In this document: in pieces, positions 37,856 through 48,603 of the stretch
Layout: each line of letters opens with the position of its first letter
Numbering within the stretch: position 1 is the stretch's first letter
From: Aridibaculum aurantiacum
GTDB taxonomy: Bacteria; Bacteroidota; Bacteroidia; Chitinophagales; Chitinophagaceae
Reading direction: 5' to 3'
NCBI RefSeq assembly: GCF_017355875.1
Contig: NZ_JAFEWC010000001.1
Coordinates: 1,054,001 to 1,118,000, forward strand
DNA length: 64,000 bases
Notes under the pieces: model-generated
Database searches by the model: none
What the model saw: the letters and a program-made list of their open reading frames with translations, nothing else
Told to the model about the DNA's origin: nothing
Program-made: the position numbers and the translations under genes

Positions 37856-40800
37856 TCATCTTATCAATACAATCGTTCCTTTTCGTATCACTGGCCCGCA
37901 TGTGGTAATGGCTTTGATGTAGTAGACATAGGTACCTGTACCAACCTGGTGGCCCTTGCTGGTTCCATCCCAGCACTTGGATGGATCCGAAGTGGCAAAG
38001 AGTACGCTGCCCCACCTGTCAAACACCTGCATCTCAAGGTCACTTACCCAACCCCATGATTTCACTCCAAAGCAGTCATTCTTTCCATCACCATTAGGCG
38101 TAAAGGCCGAAGGAAGCAGGTAGCCTCCATCTGCATCGCCTTTGTCTACAACTAAAGTAATACTATCACTTGCCGTACAACCCCTGTTGGTTGTAACGGT
38201 AACCTTGTAGTTAGTGGTAGCCGCAGGCGAGGCCACTGTGCTTGCTGTAACTGCATTTGATAAACTGGTTGATGGAGTCCACAGGTAAGTTCTTCCACCC
38301 GATGCGGTGAGTGTAGCTGAACCCACAATACAATTGATGTCGTTCGTCTTGCTGATGCTAATAATAGGATTTGGATTGATGCTGAGCCTGATGTTGGTAA
38401 CAATGCTATCACAGCCGGTAACATCTTTCACCACATCAGTATAGGTGCCGGCAGTATTCACCACCATACCCGAAGGCAAGGTATATGTTTCACCAGTGCA
38501 TATAGCTGGAGTGATAATATTTGTCACAGGTTGTTTTACAAGCAGGGTTAGTATAGTGATCAAGCTATCGCAGCCTGTATTGTACCGGATGGTATCGCTG
38601 TATAAGCCAGAAGCATTGACCATTGTACCGGATGGTAAAGTATACGTAGCGCCCGAACAAACAGCAGCACTTGTATTCAATCTTGTTACTGTTCTTACTA
38701 CCAGGTTTAAGGTTGTGATGATACTATCGCAACCTGTGGTATACCGCAAAGTGTCGCTGTACACACCTGTAGCATTGACTGTGTTACCAGACGGTAAAGT
38801 GTATACCTGTCCCTGGCAAATAGTACCAGCCGCTGATACACGTTCTACGGTTCTCAAGGTGATGGTGATGGTGCTGATCAGGCTATCGCAGCCTGTACTG
38901 TATGCGGCTGTGTCGATGAAAGTACCCGTAGAATTGACAACCGTACCAGATGGCAGTGTATATCCTTGCCCGGCACAAACGGCAACGCTGAACGTCTGCC
39001 GTACTACCTGCTGCACAGTAAGGTGGATGGTATTGATAACGCTATCGCAGCCGGTGCTATAACGAAGCGTATCGTTATAGATGCCGGCTGTATTCACAAC
39101 TGCACCTGATGGTAGTGTATACGCCTGTCCTGCGCACACCACAGCATTACTTCTTTGCCTGCTTACTGGCTTCACCAGCAAGTTTATGGTTGTTATCAAA
39201 CTATCGCAGCCGGTAGTATAGCGAACGGTATCACTATAAGTACCTGTTGTATTTACCACCACGCCTGATGGTAGAGTGAAGGTTTGGCCTTCGCATATTG
39301 CGGCAGCATTGGTTTGTCGTAGCAATGGTTTTACAGTAAGTGATGTTGTAGTGATAACACTATCGCAACCGGAGGTATAGTACAAAGTGTCAACAAATGT
39401 TCCGCTTGTACTTACTACGGAACCTGATGGAAGTGTATACGCCTGCCCTTCGCAAACAGAGGCTGTTACTGCTGTTCGTGTAACGGCATTTACTGCCAGT
39501 GTAACAGAGCTGATAAGGCTGTCGCAGCCTGTTACATATCTTACCGTATCTGCATAAAATCCCGCTGCTGTTACTACCATACCTGATAGAAGTGTATACG
39601 ATTGTCCTTCGCAAATAGAAGCATTCGTATTTCGTCGTATAACTGGTGTAACAGTAAGATTGGTTGTTGTTATCAAACTATCGCAGCCGCTGATATAACG
39701 AACTGTATCACTATAAGCACCTGTTGTATTAACCACTACGCCTGATGGTAAGGTATAGGTTTGTCCTTCGCATATTGCGGCAGCATTGATTTGCCGTAGT
39801 AATGGTTTTACTGTAAGTGATGTTGTAGTGATAACACTATCGCAACCGGAGGTATAGTGTAAGGTATCAACAAAAGTTCCACTTGTACTTACTACGGAAC
39901 CAGATGGAAGAGTATACGACTGCCCTTCGCACACAGAGGCTGTTACTGTTGTTCGTGTAACCATATTTACCGCCAATGTAACAGAGCTAATGAGGCTGTC
40001 GCAACCTGCTATATATTTTACAGTATCTGCATAAAATCCCGCTGCTGTTACTACTGTTCCTGATGGAAGTGTATACGTTTGTCCTTCGCAAATAGAAGCA
40101 TTCGTATTTCGTCGTATAATCGGTGTAACAGTAAGATTGGTTGTTGTGATCAAACTGTCGCAGCCGCTGATATAACGTACCGTATCGCTGTAAGCACCTG
40201 TTGTAGTTACCACTACGCCTGATGGTAGGGTGTACGTTTGTCCTTCGCATATTGCGGCAGCATTGGTTTGTCGCAGAAGTGGTTTTACAGTAAGTGAAGT
40301 AGTAGTGATCAAACTATCACAACCGGAGGTATAGTGTAAGGTATCAACAAAAGTTCCGCTTGTACTTACTACGGAACCAGATGGAAGTGTATACGACTGC
40401 CCTTCGCAAACAGAGGCTGATACTGCTGTTCGTGTAACCATATTTACCGCCAGTGTAACAGAGCTGATAAGGCTGTCGCAACCTGCTATATATTTTACAG
40501 TATCTGCATAAAATCCCGCTGCTGTTACTACCATACCTGAAGGAAGTGTATACGTTTGTCCTTCGCAAATAGAAGCATTCGTATTTCGTCGTATAACTGG
40601 TGTAACAGTAAGATTGGTTGTTGAGATCAAACTATCGCACCCCGTAATATAACGTACCGTATCACTGTATGCACCTGTTGTAGTTGCCACTACGCCTGAT
40701 GGTAAGGTGTAGGTTTGTCCTTCGCATATAGCGGCAGCATTAGTAAGTCTGAACAAAGGTTTTACCGTAAGGTTAATGGTAGTAATAAGGCTGTCGCAGC

Positions 40801-43800
40801 CAGAAGCATAGCGAACGGTATCTGCATACGTACCAGTCATATTCACAACTACGCCCGACGGTAATGTATAAGTTTGTCCTGCACAAATATTTGCTCCTGT
40901 ATTAATGCGCACTACATCGTCTACCTGCAGGGTGATATTGCTGATCAATGTATCGCAGCCATTACCGTTGCGCAGCGTGTCCCTGTACAAGCCTGCTGTA
41001 CTTACCTGCACACCCGAAGGCAGGGTATAGGTTTGCCCCTCGCATATTTTTTCCGTTCTGCTAACTGTTCTGAATGAATCTACACTCACTTCTATTGTAT
41101 CGCGGAATGTACAGCCGCCCAGGAGTATTTCTACCCAGTACTGCCCCGGCTGTGTAACAGTGAATGTAGGCGATGTTGAATTGTCTTGCCACTTGTAAGA
41201 ACTGGCTCCATTCACTGTAGCATTGGCTGTATAAGGCATGTTGCGTTGGCAGATGGTGGTATCATTTCCCAGTAGCTTAAGATTGGCACTTACCACCATG
41301 AATGAATCTCGTATCGTACAACCATTCAGGTACAGGTCAACCCAGTAATAGCCTGGCTGTGCAACTGTAATGCTACTGGTACTTGCACCTGTACTCCATG
41401 CATATTGTTCGCCCTGTCCCCTGTAAGCATCCAATGCTACCGTGGTCACATTGCACAGAGCTCTTGTTTGCAATGGCCGCTTGCTGATCGGATTGATCCA
41501 GATATTGATCGTATCTCTTGCCTTACATCCGTTATAGGTTACTTCTACCCATGGGCTGGCTGTACCATTAAATGTGGCCGTGGGTTGTACGCTACCATGG
41601 TACCAATAGTAAGTAGATCCAGGATGCGATGTAGCATCTAAAGCAACCGCACTGCCGCTGGTGCAAATGATGGTGTCATTGCCAAGATTGACAGATGGCC
41701 GTGCAGGTATGGTGATGGTCTGTATAGATGAATCCTTCTTGTTACAACCCGCAGTAGTATTTGTTATTACCAGCTTTACCGTATAGGTAGCATCGGTAGT
41801 AAGTGCAGGATAAAAGTAACTTGGGGAAACTGCATTGCTTGTTTGGTTGTTGTGTCCAAAATTCCATTCGTAAGTGATGGCCGATCCATAAGTAGAAAAG
41901 TTGGTGAACTGGACGTTCTTGTCTTTGGTACAGTCAAACTTAGGAGTGAAGTTGGCAACGCCTATACAATTGTTGGCGGGCAAACAACTATCGGCATGTA
42001 TCACTGCAGAAATATTCAGATCAATAGTACCAGTGACCTGCGCAGTATTAGGAAGCATAATGGGCGTGAAGACCTGTATATAATAGCTGTTGCCAGGAGC
42101 AAGGCATTTGTAGGTATTGCGGGTAAGCGCGTCCTGCACGCAGCTTTGTTCCTGCATAGCACCACAACTGCCCGTCATCATCCTGTACTTTATATCGGTG
42201 CTGGAGGCATTGGTATTTTCATTGATGAAAACAGTGACATCCAATGTATCGGTGCCGGTAATATCCAGTCGGTACCAGCTGGTTTTATAACTGCTGGTGG
42301 TGGCATTGGCAGGACAAGTAAGTGTAGGATTGAATTCTCCATAATCTGTACCAATGGTATGACAATCTACCAGTACAGGTACTACTCTTGTGCCGGGGCC
42401 ATTCAGATTTGTTATCATTGGTGCGCTGCAAAAATCACCGGCTTGTGGTATGATCTCTACCTGCGGGTATACATCTTCATCCAGGGCATTGCAGCCAGGT
42501 AATAAAAGATAGTAAGTACCGGGTTCGATACACCGCTGCGCCCAGTTGCCATTGTTGCTATGCGTAGAAGTGTACAGCAGGTGTTTTAAACCTCTTGAAG
42601 TAGAATCACCAGGCAGTACCTGCTTGAACAGTTGCACATGATCGTAGTAGCTTTCATTCCTGTTCTTAAAAAATGCAGCGTAGCGAATTTGTCCCGTGGT
42701 AGCGGTAGTAAACTTGTACCAAAGCGTCTTGTTGCAATTGGTAACATAAGTATAGTTGATCGGGTCAGATAAAGCCCTTGTGGCACAAGTGAAATTATCT
42801 GTTTCACCTCTTACGATACCGGTATTGATCGTACCCATATCGTAAGCATTGGCATAATGATCAAACTTCGCCGGCTTGGCGCCTACCGAATCAAACAGCA
42901 CCGATACTTCTACCTGGCTGTTGGGGTTCATTACATCATTGGAAGCAAAGCCAGTTGTATTCCTGTTTTCTACAACAATATAAAAACGTGACGCTTTAAA
43001 AGTGCAAGGCGGAACAAGAAACTCTATCTCATCCGGTCCGCTGCAATATGCATATGGTTGGCCGCCATTGTGATTGCGCGCTATAAACGTAAGTCCTTGT
43101 GCAAATGTCGAATCTACCTGGCCGCTATTTACTACCTGCGTAAAAGGCAGTGCGCCATCTACATCACTTTTATAAATAGCAAAAGGATACTGGTGCATTT
43201 TGCCAGTGGTTTTATTGCTTACCCGTATCCGCACTTTTCCCGGGTGCTCAATATTGAAGGTGTACCAAAGGTTTCTCCTGTCAATAAGGGATGGATGTGG
43301 TGCGGTAGTATTATCAGGGTGTAGAACCACATTGGTGCCTGCATTGTAGATGTTAGGATTGTATTGAGACATGCAAGCTGCCTCAGCAGGATCGGTGTTT
43401 TGCGCACCTGTGGTACAATAAAAGAAATCATTGCTTGGTGCACGGCTCGCTTCTAAAGGGTTCACATCTCCGGGCTTACCATTGCGCCATGTGCTGTCAG
43501 GAAGTACTACGCCAAAATCGTATGCTTTAGCTGCATGGTCGAAACGGCTGGTTCCTACCTGGTCTACATAGATGGTAGGAGTAACCGCGATGCAGGATGT
43601 GGAGTAAGCAGACGAGCCATAGATGACAAGGGTATAGATGCCTGGCTGGAGCTTACAAAACTCGCTGTACTTACCGTTGGTAAGGCAGGATTGAAGCGGC
43701 GCATCTGTTCTCAACCGTATGCTGTCATTTCCTCTTACATCAAAGTTGTACATCGACACTACAAAATCGTAAGGCATTTGCCCTACCTGCACATACGATT

Positions 43801-46576
43801 CTTGTGTAAGCTGGAAAACATAAAAGGAAACTTTTACATTGTCAGCAGAGCAGGCCTGCATGTGATGGTTGATAAAACTGGTATCCTGGCTGCAATCAAA
43901 ATTCTCCGCATTTAGCGTGTACTTTTTTGCAGTGATCGGGTAGGCTGCAGTATGCCCCGGTTGCGGCCCCCATTCTATCTTGTAAGGCTGGCCTGTCAAT
44001 GTATCAACAGATGCCTTGTGCGGCCGGTTGAACTTAGGCTTTGGACAACCAACAGTAAGCTGGATAAAGATGGCATTTGCACGTCCAACATCTGAAGATT
44101 GTATGTTGTACGGGTTGTTAGGTATGGGATTACTATAACTGGGTCCGGTACCATATGAAACCACTGTATACCATCCCGCAGGCAGCGCATCACACTGGCT
44201 GCCGCTAACACTAGTGAAGCAGGTATATCTTGCTCCTACCTTTCTCAATTGAGCTACACCGTCGGTTGCTTTGCCTGAGAACAAAGTATGTAGACCAGCA
44301 AAATGCGTATAGGAGTAACTGCTGTAAATGGAAACAATGGTAGGCTTATCGAGGTAGAACTGGCGGTAGATCTGTTTGGTAGTTGGAACCGACCATGGAC
44401 CCAAACAAGGATTAACACCATCGATCACCAGCGGGTTGTCGTAACACGAAAAAGTATCTATGGCACTTCTAACCAGGTTATAGATCGGGTCAATGTTTTG
44501 CCACACGTTGCCCATATCTTCTGCTTTGGCAGGAGCATTAAATTTAGGAACAGGCTTGGCTATGGTAAATTTAGAAGTGACCTCGTAACCCAGCCTGTTG
44601 TCAAAGTTGGCTATGGTATATGTTCCGGGCGTCAAGCAAGCATTTTGCGCATTACTGGAATAGCCGGAGAAACAACCAGAGTATGGCTGCAGCCCTGTTA
44701 TCTTTTGTGGATGATTATAGGCTGATTGTGCAGTAGCCAATGCATTGGCATCTCCTTTGAAAATTTTAGTGGCCTTTGCTGAACTTAAATAATCCGGCAC
44801 GTACAGCATTACGCTATCCACTACCACGAACTGCCTGTAAACAGCCTTGGTATAGATCTCGTTGCTCCCTGTTTGGCAGATCTCATCATCAGGCAATACT
44901 GTATTGGCGCAACCCAGCGTATCCGGCTGCCCAACATAGGTTGTACCTGGCACAAGTGGCTGCATAACACCTGCGGCATTGGCATTTATCTTTTCAAATT
45001 TCCCCGGCGCATTTAGTGCAAAATGGTTGATAGCTACTTCAGATTTTGAATAGATTGATACATCCATTTTACTACCCAGGCTCATCTGCAGGCAAGGCGT
45101 TGTTGTGCTGTTATGAAGCGAGCTCCAGTGGAGGGAATTCATACCCATGGAAGAGTCTACCCCCATCACCTGCAACACATAATTGCCGGGCTCCAAACAG
45201 CTTAATGACCCACTGTTGTAACCAAAAACAGAAATGATATTACTGGTATCCAGGTCGGCACAATTGGCTGTTAGCGTTTGTTTGTATAGCCGCACCATTG
45301 GCTCCGGCCCGCAATGTGGGTTTACGGTAAACCTGAGCGTACTGGTACCGGCAAGTGTAAAAGAAAAGAAAGTACTCAAGGTGTAGCGCAATCCATTTCT
45401 CACCACGCCGCCAACCGGCATCGACTTAGGGCAATTGTGCACACTGTGCCGGCTGTTGCAGCCTACATGATCGGATACCATCGTAAGCTGGCCGCCCTGG
45501 GTGCTATTGGTGGGAAGTATCCCGATATTGTTAGGCGCGGGTAAACTGGTTGTAGGGTTCGATCCGGTTGTAGCGGCTGATCCATTCCATGCTACGGCCA
45601 ATCGCAACGTCTTCACAAAGTCGGTATGGTACAGCAGCTGAACCGTATAAGTAGTATTAGGTTGCAGCTCACCACATCGATAGATCTTCCTGTCGGGGTA
45701 GTAGCCATTTGTTTTCAAGCTGTCGCATCCGCCCATAAGTACCAATGATGATAAAGGCGTAGTACGTGAATCGCCCTGGTAAATGCGGTAGCCTATCACG
45801 TAGTCAGGGCTATAGGGTTGTCCATCCAAACCTGAAAGCAAAACGCTGAACCAATCAAAATAGGCAGGTGTGGTGAAGGTGTGCCAGGTACTTTTTGTAA
45901 AGTCTTTGAAGGAGCCATTGGGCAGGCAGTTCTCTGCTGCATTGTCTATCGTTTGGCACTGCACCAGGAAATCATGCACATTCATCTTGTTGGTGGCAAA
46001 CGAGGGAAAAGGAAAAGCATCTACAGGCTTATCGTATGCTCCGCCAGTTGTATCGCTCAGGTCGAGCGTGATGAATATGGGCCCGTTCGCATTGCTGTTG
46101 CCAGAAACCTGCACCAGGTATTCTCCCGCTTCTACGCAGGGGTGATAGCTACTGCCAAAGATCTCTATGGGTGTAAACTTTGTGCTAAGCTGTGTTTGGT
46201 TGGGAAGGCAGCTATTGGTTTTATATACGGCAAAACCCACATTGCCTGCCTGTATACCGCCACCGGGTTGCGCCAGGCTAATACGTGCAGCACGGGTAGT
46301 AGGTAGTGTGAATTTATACCACGCACTTTTTTTATCAAGACCTGCGGAAGTGATAGAAGATGCGAAAGTTTCACCTGGTTGCAGGCTCACCTGAGTAAGA
46401 TCCGTCTGTGCACTGGTAACAGTACCTAAGCTATATCCACCATTACCAATCACCAGTGGCGAAGCACCAGCGCAATGATCATTGGTGGGTTGTGCCAGGG
46501 CTGACAAACTGCAGGAAATAAAGAACAGGAAAAGGCATAGGTTGATCCTCAGCGATTGGGTAAATGGCTTTCTCAT
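37856..46576 (-). CDS. Giant T9SS type B surface protein with 53-residue repeats
   Basis: 2906 residues. A signal peptide (ends near ALAQ) is followed by about nine repeated beta-sandwich modules (residues ~36-1530) with SWYRLDI / LWYTFNI motifs, resembling pre-peptidase C-terminal (PPC) domains. A PKD domain (~1540-1620, YEWNFGHN) and Ig-like modules follow. Residues ~1838-2737 are seventeen 53-residue repeats with the pattern ICEGQTYTLPSG...DTVRY..GCDSLI. The end (~2830-2906, AFTPNGDGKND...) is the type B T9SS sorting (gliding-motility-associated) domain. It is expected on the cell surface or in gliding filaments; partner unknown. Conserved Cys pairs in every repeat may form disulfides. No PorP/SprF-type partner gene is adjacent. 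Confidence 0.93.
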   Translation of the reverse strand: MRKPFTQSLRINLCLFLFFISCSLSALAQPTNDHCAGASPLVIGNGGYSLGTVTSAQTDLTQVSLQPGETFASSITSAGLDKKSAWYKFTLPTTRAARISLAQPGGGIQAGNVGFAVYKTNSCLPNQTQLSTKFTPIEIFGSSYHPCVEAGEYLVQVSGNSNANGPIFITLDLSDTTGGAYDKPVDAFPFPSFATNKMNVHDFLVQCQTIDNAAENCLPNGSFKDFTKSTWHTFTTPAYFDWFSVLLSGLDGQPYSPDYVIGYRIYQGDSRTTPLSSLVLMGGCDSLKTNGYYPDRKIYRCGELQPNTTYTVQLLYHTDFVKTLRLAVAWNGSAATTGSNPTTSLPAPNNIGILPTNSTQGGQLTMVSDHVGCNSRHSVHNCPKSMPVGGVVRNGLRYTLSTFFSFTLAGTSTLRFTVNPHCGPEPMVRLYKQTLTANCADLDTSNIISVFGYNSGSLSCLEPGNYVLQVMGVDSSMGMNSLHWSSLHNSTTTPCLQMSLGSKMDVSIYSKSEVAINHFALNAPGKFEKINANAAGVMQPLVPGTTYVGQPDTLGCANTVLPDDEICQTGSNEIYTKAVYRQFVVVDSVMLYVPDYLSSAKATKIFKGDANALATAQSAYNHPQKITGLQPYSGCFSGYSSNAQNACLTPGTYTIANFDNRLGYEVTSKFTIAKPVPKFNAPAKAEDMGNVWQNIDPIYNLVRSAIDTFSCYDNPLVIDGVNPCLGPWSVPTTKQIYRQFYLDKPTIVSIYSSYSYTHFAGLHTLFSGKATDGVAQLRKVGARYTCFTSVSGSQCDALPAGWYTVVSYGTGPSYSNPIPNNPYNIQSSDVGRANAIFIQLTVGCPKPKFNRPHKASVDTLTGQPYKIEWGPQPGHTAAYPITAKKYTLNAENFDCSQDTSFINHHMQACSADNVKVSFYVFQLTQESYVQVGQMPYDFVVSMYNFDVRGNDSIRLRTDAPLQSCLTNGKYSEFCKLQPGIYTLVIYGSSAYSTSCIAVTPTIYVDQVGTSRFDHAAKAYDFGVVLPDSTWRNGKPGDVNPLEASRAPSNDFFYCTTGAQNTDPAEAACMSQYNPNIYNAGTNVVLHPDNTTAPHPSLIDRRNLWYTFNIEHPGKVRIRVSNKTTGKMHQYPFAIYKSDVDGALPFTQVVNSGQVDSTFAQGLTFIARNHNGGQPYAYCSGPDEIEFLVPPCTFKASRFYIVVENRNTTGFASNDVMNPNSQVEVSVLFDSVGAKPAKFDHYANAYDMGTINTGIVRGETDNFTCATRALSDPINYTYVTNCNKTLWYKFTTATTGQIRYAAFFKNRNESYYDHVQLFKQVLPGDSTSRGLKHLLYTSTHSNNGNWAQRCIEPGTYYLLLPGCNALDEDVYPQVEIIPQAGDFCSAPMITNLNGPGTRVVPVLVDCHTIGTDYGEFNPTLTCPANATTSSYKTSWYRLDITGTDTLDVTVFINENTNASSTDIKYRMMTGSCGAMQEQSCVQDALTRNTYKCLAPGNSYYIQVFTPIMLPNTAQVTGTIDLNISAVIHADSCLPANNCIGVANFTPKFDCTKDKNVQFTNFSTYGSAITYEWNFGHNNQTSNAVSPSYFYPALTTDATYTVKLVITNTTAGCNKKDSSIQTITIPARPSVNLGNDTIICTSGSAVALDATSHPGSTYYWYHGSVQPTATFNGTASPWVEVTYNGCKARDTINIWINPISKRPLQTRALCNVTTVALDAYRGQGEQYAWSTGASTSSITVAQPGYYWVDLYLNGCTIRDSFMVVSANLKLLGNDTTICQRNMPYTANATVNGASSYKWQDNSTSPTFTVTQPGQYWVEILLGGCTFRDTIEVSVDSFRTVSRTEKICEGQTYTLPSGVQVSTAGLYRDTLRNGNGCDTLISNITLQVDDVVRINTGANICAGQTYTLPSGVVVNMTGTYADTVRYASGCDSLITTINLTVKPLFRLTNAAAICEGQTYTLPSGVVATTTGAYSDTVRYITGCDSLISTTNLTVTPVIRRNTNASICEGQTYTLPSGMVVTAAGFYADTVKYIAGCDSLISSVTLAVNMVTRTAVSASVCEGQSYTLPSGSVVSTSGTFVDTLHYTSGCDSLITTTSLTVKPLLRQTNAAAICEGQTYTLPSGVVVTTTGAYSDTVRYISGCDSLITTTNLTVTPIIRRNTNASICEGQTYTLPSGTVVTAAGFYADTVKYIAGCDSLISSVTLAVNMVTRTTVTASVCEGQSYTLPSGSVVSTSGTFVDTLHYTSGCDSVITTTSLTVKPLLRQINAAAICEGQTYTLPSGVVVNTTGAYSDTVRYISGCDSLITTTNLTVTPVIRRNTNASICEGQSYTLLSGMVVTAAGFYADTVRYVTGCDSLISSVTLAVNAVTRTAVTASVCEGQAYTLPSGSVVSTSGTFVDTLYYTSGCDSVITTTSLTVKPLLRQTNAAAICEGQTFTLPSGVVVNTTGTYSDTVRYTTGCDSLITTINLLVKPVSRQRSNAVVCAGQAYTLPSGAVVNTAGIYNDTLRYSTGCDSVINTIHLTVQQVVRQTFSVAVCAGQGYTLPSGTVVNSTGTFIDTAAYSTGCDSLISTITITLRTVERVSAAGTICQGQVYTLPSGNTVNATGVYSDTLRYTTGCDSIITTLNLVVRTVTRLNTSAAVCSGATYTLPSGTMVNASGLYSDTIRYNTGCDSLITILTLLVKQPVTNIITPAICTGETYTLPSGMVVNTAGTYTDVVKDVTGCDSIVTNIRLSINPNPIISISKTNDINCIVGSATLTASGGRTYLWTPSTSLSNAVTASTVASPAATTNYKVTVTTNRGCTASDSITLVVDKGDADGGYLLPSAFTPNGDGKNDCFGVKSWGWVSDLEMQVFDRWGSVLFATSDPSKCWDGTSKGHQVGTGTYVYYIKAITTCGPVIRKGTIVLIR
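38365..41065 (-). repeat. Seventeen tandem 159-bp repeats with a 477-bp higher-order unit
   Basis: Each unit codes 53 residues with a C(E/A/S)GxxYTLPSG start and GCDS(L/V/I)I near the end. Units 3-5, 6-8 and 9-11 (DNA ~39315-40755) are near-identical trios (classes AAAICEGQ, NASICEGQ, ASVCEGQ), so a 477-bp block was duplicated recently. Outer units are more diverged, as in arrays that expand from the middle. Confidence 0.9.
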
Positions 46577-46684
46577 GTGTTAGTCCTGGTTTTGGTGCAG
46601 TTGCAGCTTACGAATATAGATGGTAAAAACGCATGTGAGGTGGCGGCAAGTACATTTTGTTCTAAATACCGCTTAGGGGGTAGA

Positions 46685-47660
46685 GGGGAGGAAATGAAAA
46701 ATGAAAAATGAAAAATGTAAAATGAAAAATGAAAACCGTTGTGCATCGTTGTGTCGTCGTGTCGTTGTGGTTCAAAAAGTCAAAATTCAAAAGTAAAAAA
46801 GAACCCACCGCCCGTCACCAAATCCGACATCTCAAAATCAGAAATCAGCACTCTTTCTTCGCGCCTCTTCGTGTCGTTGCGCCTTAGTGGCTAAGAAATT
46901 ATAATTCAAAAGTCAAAATTCAAAAGTCAAAAGAAGAACCATCCGCCCGTCAACAAATCCGAAATCTCAAAATCCCAAATTAGCAATCTTCCTTCGTGCC
47001 TCTTCGTGCCGTTGCGCCTCAGTGGCTGATAAGTCAATTCAAAAAGGGGAGGAAATGAAAATGTAAAATGGAAACCGTTGTGCATCGTTGTGTCGTCGTT
47101 TCGTTGTGGTTCAAAAAGTTCAAAATTCACAGTCAAAAAAGAACCCACCGCCCGTCAACAAATCCGACATCCCAAAATCCGAAATCAGCAATCTCCCTTC
47201 GTGCCTCTTGGTGCCGTTGCGCCTTAGTGGCTAATAAATCAAAAGGTCAAAATTCAAAAGTCAAAAGGGGAGGTAATGAAAAATGTAAAAGGCAAAATGG
47301 AAACCGTTGTGCATCGTTGTGTCGTCGTGTCGTTGTGGTTCAAATAATTCAAATTCAAAAGTAAAAAAGAACCCACCGCCCGTCACCAAATCCGACATCT
47401 CAAAATCAGAAATCAGCACTCTTTCTTCGCGCCTCTTCGTGTCGTTGCGCCTTAGTGGCTGAAAAGTCAAAAGTCAAAAGGAGAGGAAATGAAAAATGTA
47501 AAATCGAAACCGTTGTGCATCGTTGTGTCGTCGTGTCGTTGTGGTTCAAAAAACTCAAAAATCAAAAGTCAAAAAAGAACCCACCGCCCGTCAACAAATC
47601 CGAAATCCCAAAATCAGAAATCAGAAATTGTATCTCGTCGCTCTTCTAGTCTTGACTTCT
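46685..47660. repeat. Right copies of the ~0.2 kb intergenic repeat family
   Basis: Four main units start with GG(G/A)GAGG at 46685, 47046, 47267 and 47480 (spacing 361, 221, 213 bp; the first unit carries an extra half). Each has AACCGTTGTGCATCGTTGTG, AAAGAACCCACCGCCCGTC, an AAATCCGACATC segment and CTTCGTG...GCGCCTTAGTGGCT. Short frames inside are not credible genes. 47660-47838 is A-rich, CCAAA-repeated spacer with nothing else seen. Confidence 0.88.
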
Positions 47661-47838
47661 CCACTCTTTCTTCGTATTTAGTGCGGTAATTACCGGACCA
47701 AACCAAACCAAAACCAAAACAAGAGACGAAGAAAAGCTGCATAGGATGATAGCTGCCAGGCAGGGATAGATCATGAACCGCATACGGTAAAACCAACCAT
47801 ATCATTTGCTTTTTTATTCATCATAAAAACCAATTACT

Positions 47839-48564
47839 ATGGCACGTCAAAAAAGAATGCGCTTCAAAGGGCGCAGGGGAAATATCTCTTTTTACTCATG
47901 GAAGGAGATTGATTGTGCAAGGGAGAACAGGAAAAACACCCGGCAAACCAAAGCAACAAAAGAGTGTTCCGCCTCATTCAGTGTGACAGCGCGGATGGCT
48001 AAGAGTTTCCGCGAGTTGTTTGCTCCGCTGATCTTGTTTGGTAAAGACAGGCAGATGCAGCTTGCCTGGACAGGTGCTCTTCAACGATGGATGCACTCCA
48101 GGGCTAATGCACAACTGGCTGATAATAGTGATACCCGATATATCACCTCCTTCCAGTTTCACATTGATAGCAACCTGCACGACCGGTTGCACGTTCCTGT
48201 TTCACTTGCTCTAAAGCCTGGAGAATTGATCACGGTTAACCTGCCGGCATTTGTTCCCAAAGAAAGTATTGGCGCTCCTGCTTATACCAGGGAAGTGACT
48301 ATGAAGATTGCAGTGGCCTCAGCCAGCCTGATGGATGGATCAGCTATTGGCAGTTCTGCTACAGAGATCAATATCCCCTACAACAGCCACTTGTATCCAT
48401 CGTAAGGCATAAGCTTACCCGTGCAGGCTTCTTCACCGTGTCTGGTGTTAGTGGCAGTTGCATTAACGTATACTACGGTGAAGAAAGGCGAGGCACAGGT
48501 GGCAACAAACAAACATTTTATTCCTTGCGGAATAGTGGGAGGGGAGCGATTGGAGGGAGAGTAA
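47839..48564 (+). pseudogene. Bacteroidota MARQ-type protein broken by an in-frame TAA
   Basis: The intact part (47839-48405) codes 188 residues starting MARQKRMRFKGRRGNISFYS, like a widespread Bacteroidota family (typically ~240 residues, starting MARQ.G...G.ISFY) of unknown role. The frame stays open for 52 more codons after the TAA at 48403-48405, to a TAA at 48562-48564. The read-through text (LVLVAVALTYTTVKKGEA...ATNKHFIPCGIV) has the composition of that family's C-terminal strands. One substitution therefore appears to have cut off the last quarter. It borders the cassette array on its left. A functional shortened protein cannot be excluded. Confidence 0.6.
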
Positions 48565-48603
48565 GCGCATCTTTAAACAAGTATAGCCGAAACCTAAAGA
48601 TGT

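Noticed and set aside
37524-38059. Two short + strand frames (82 and 95 codons)
   Set aside because: They lie in the degenerate intergenic repeat and run into the 3' end of the giant minus-strand gene.
46685-47660. CRISPR-like regular spacing of repeats
   Set aside because: Units are ~213-361 bp with no short conserved repeat alternating with unique spacers, and no cas genes are near.
46927-47805. Several 60-98-codon frames on both strands
   Set aside because: They arise from copies of one intergenic repeat, have no signal or family likeness, and recur wherever the repeat recurs.
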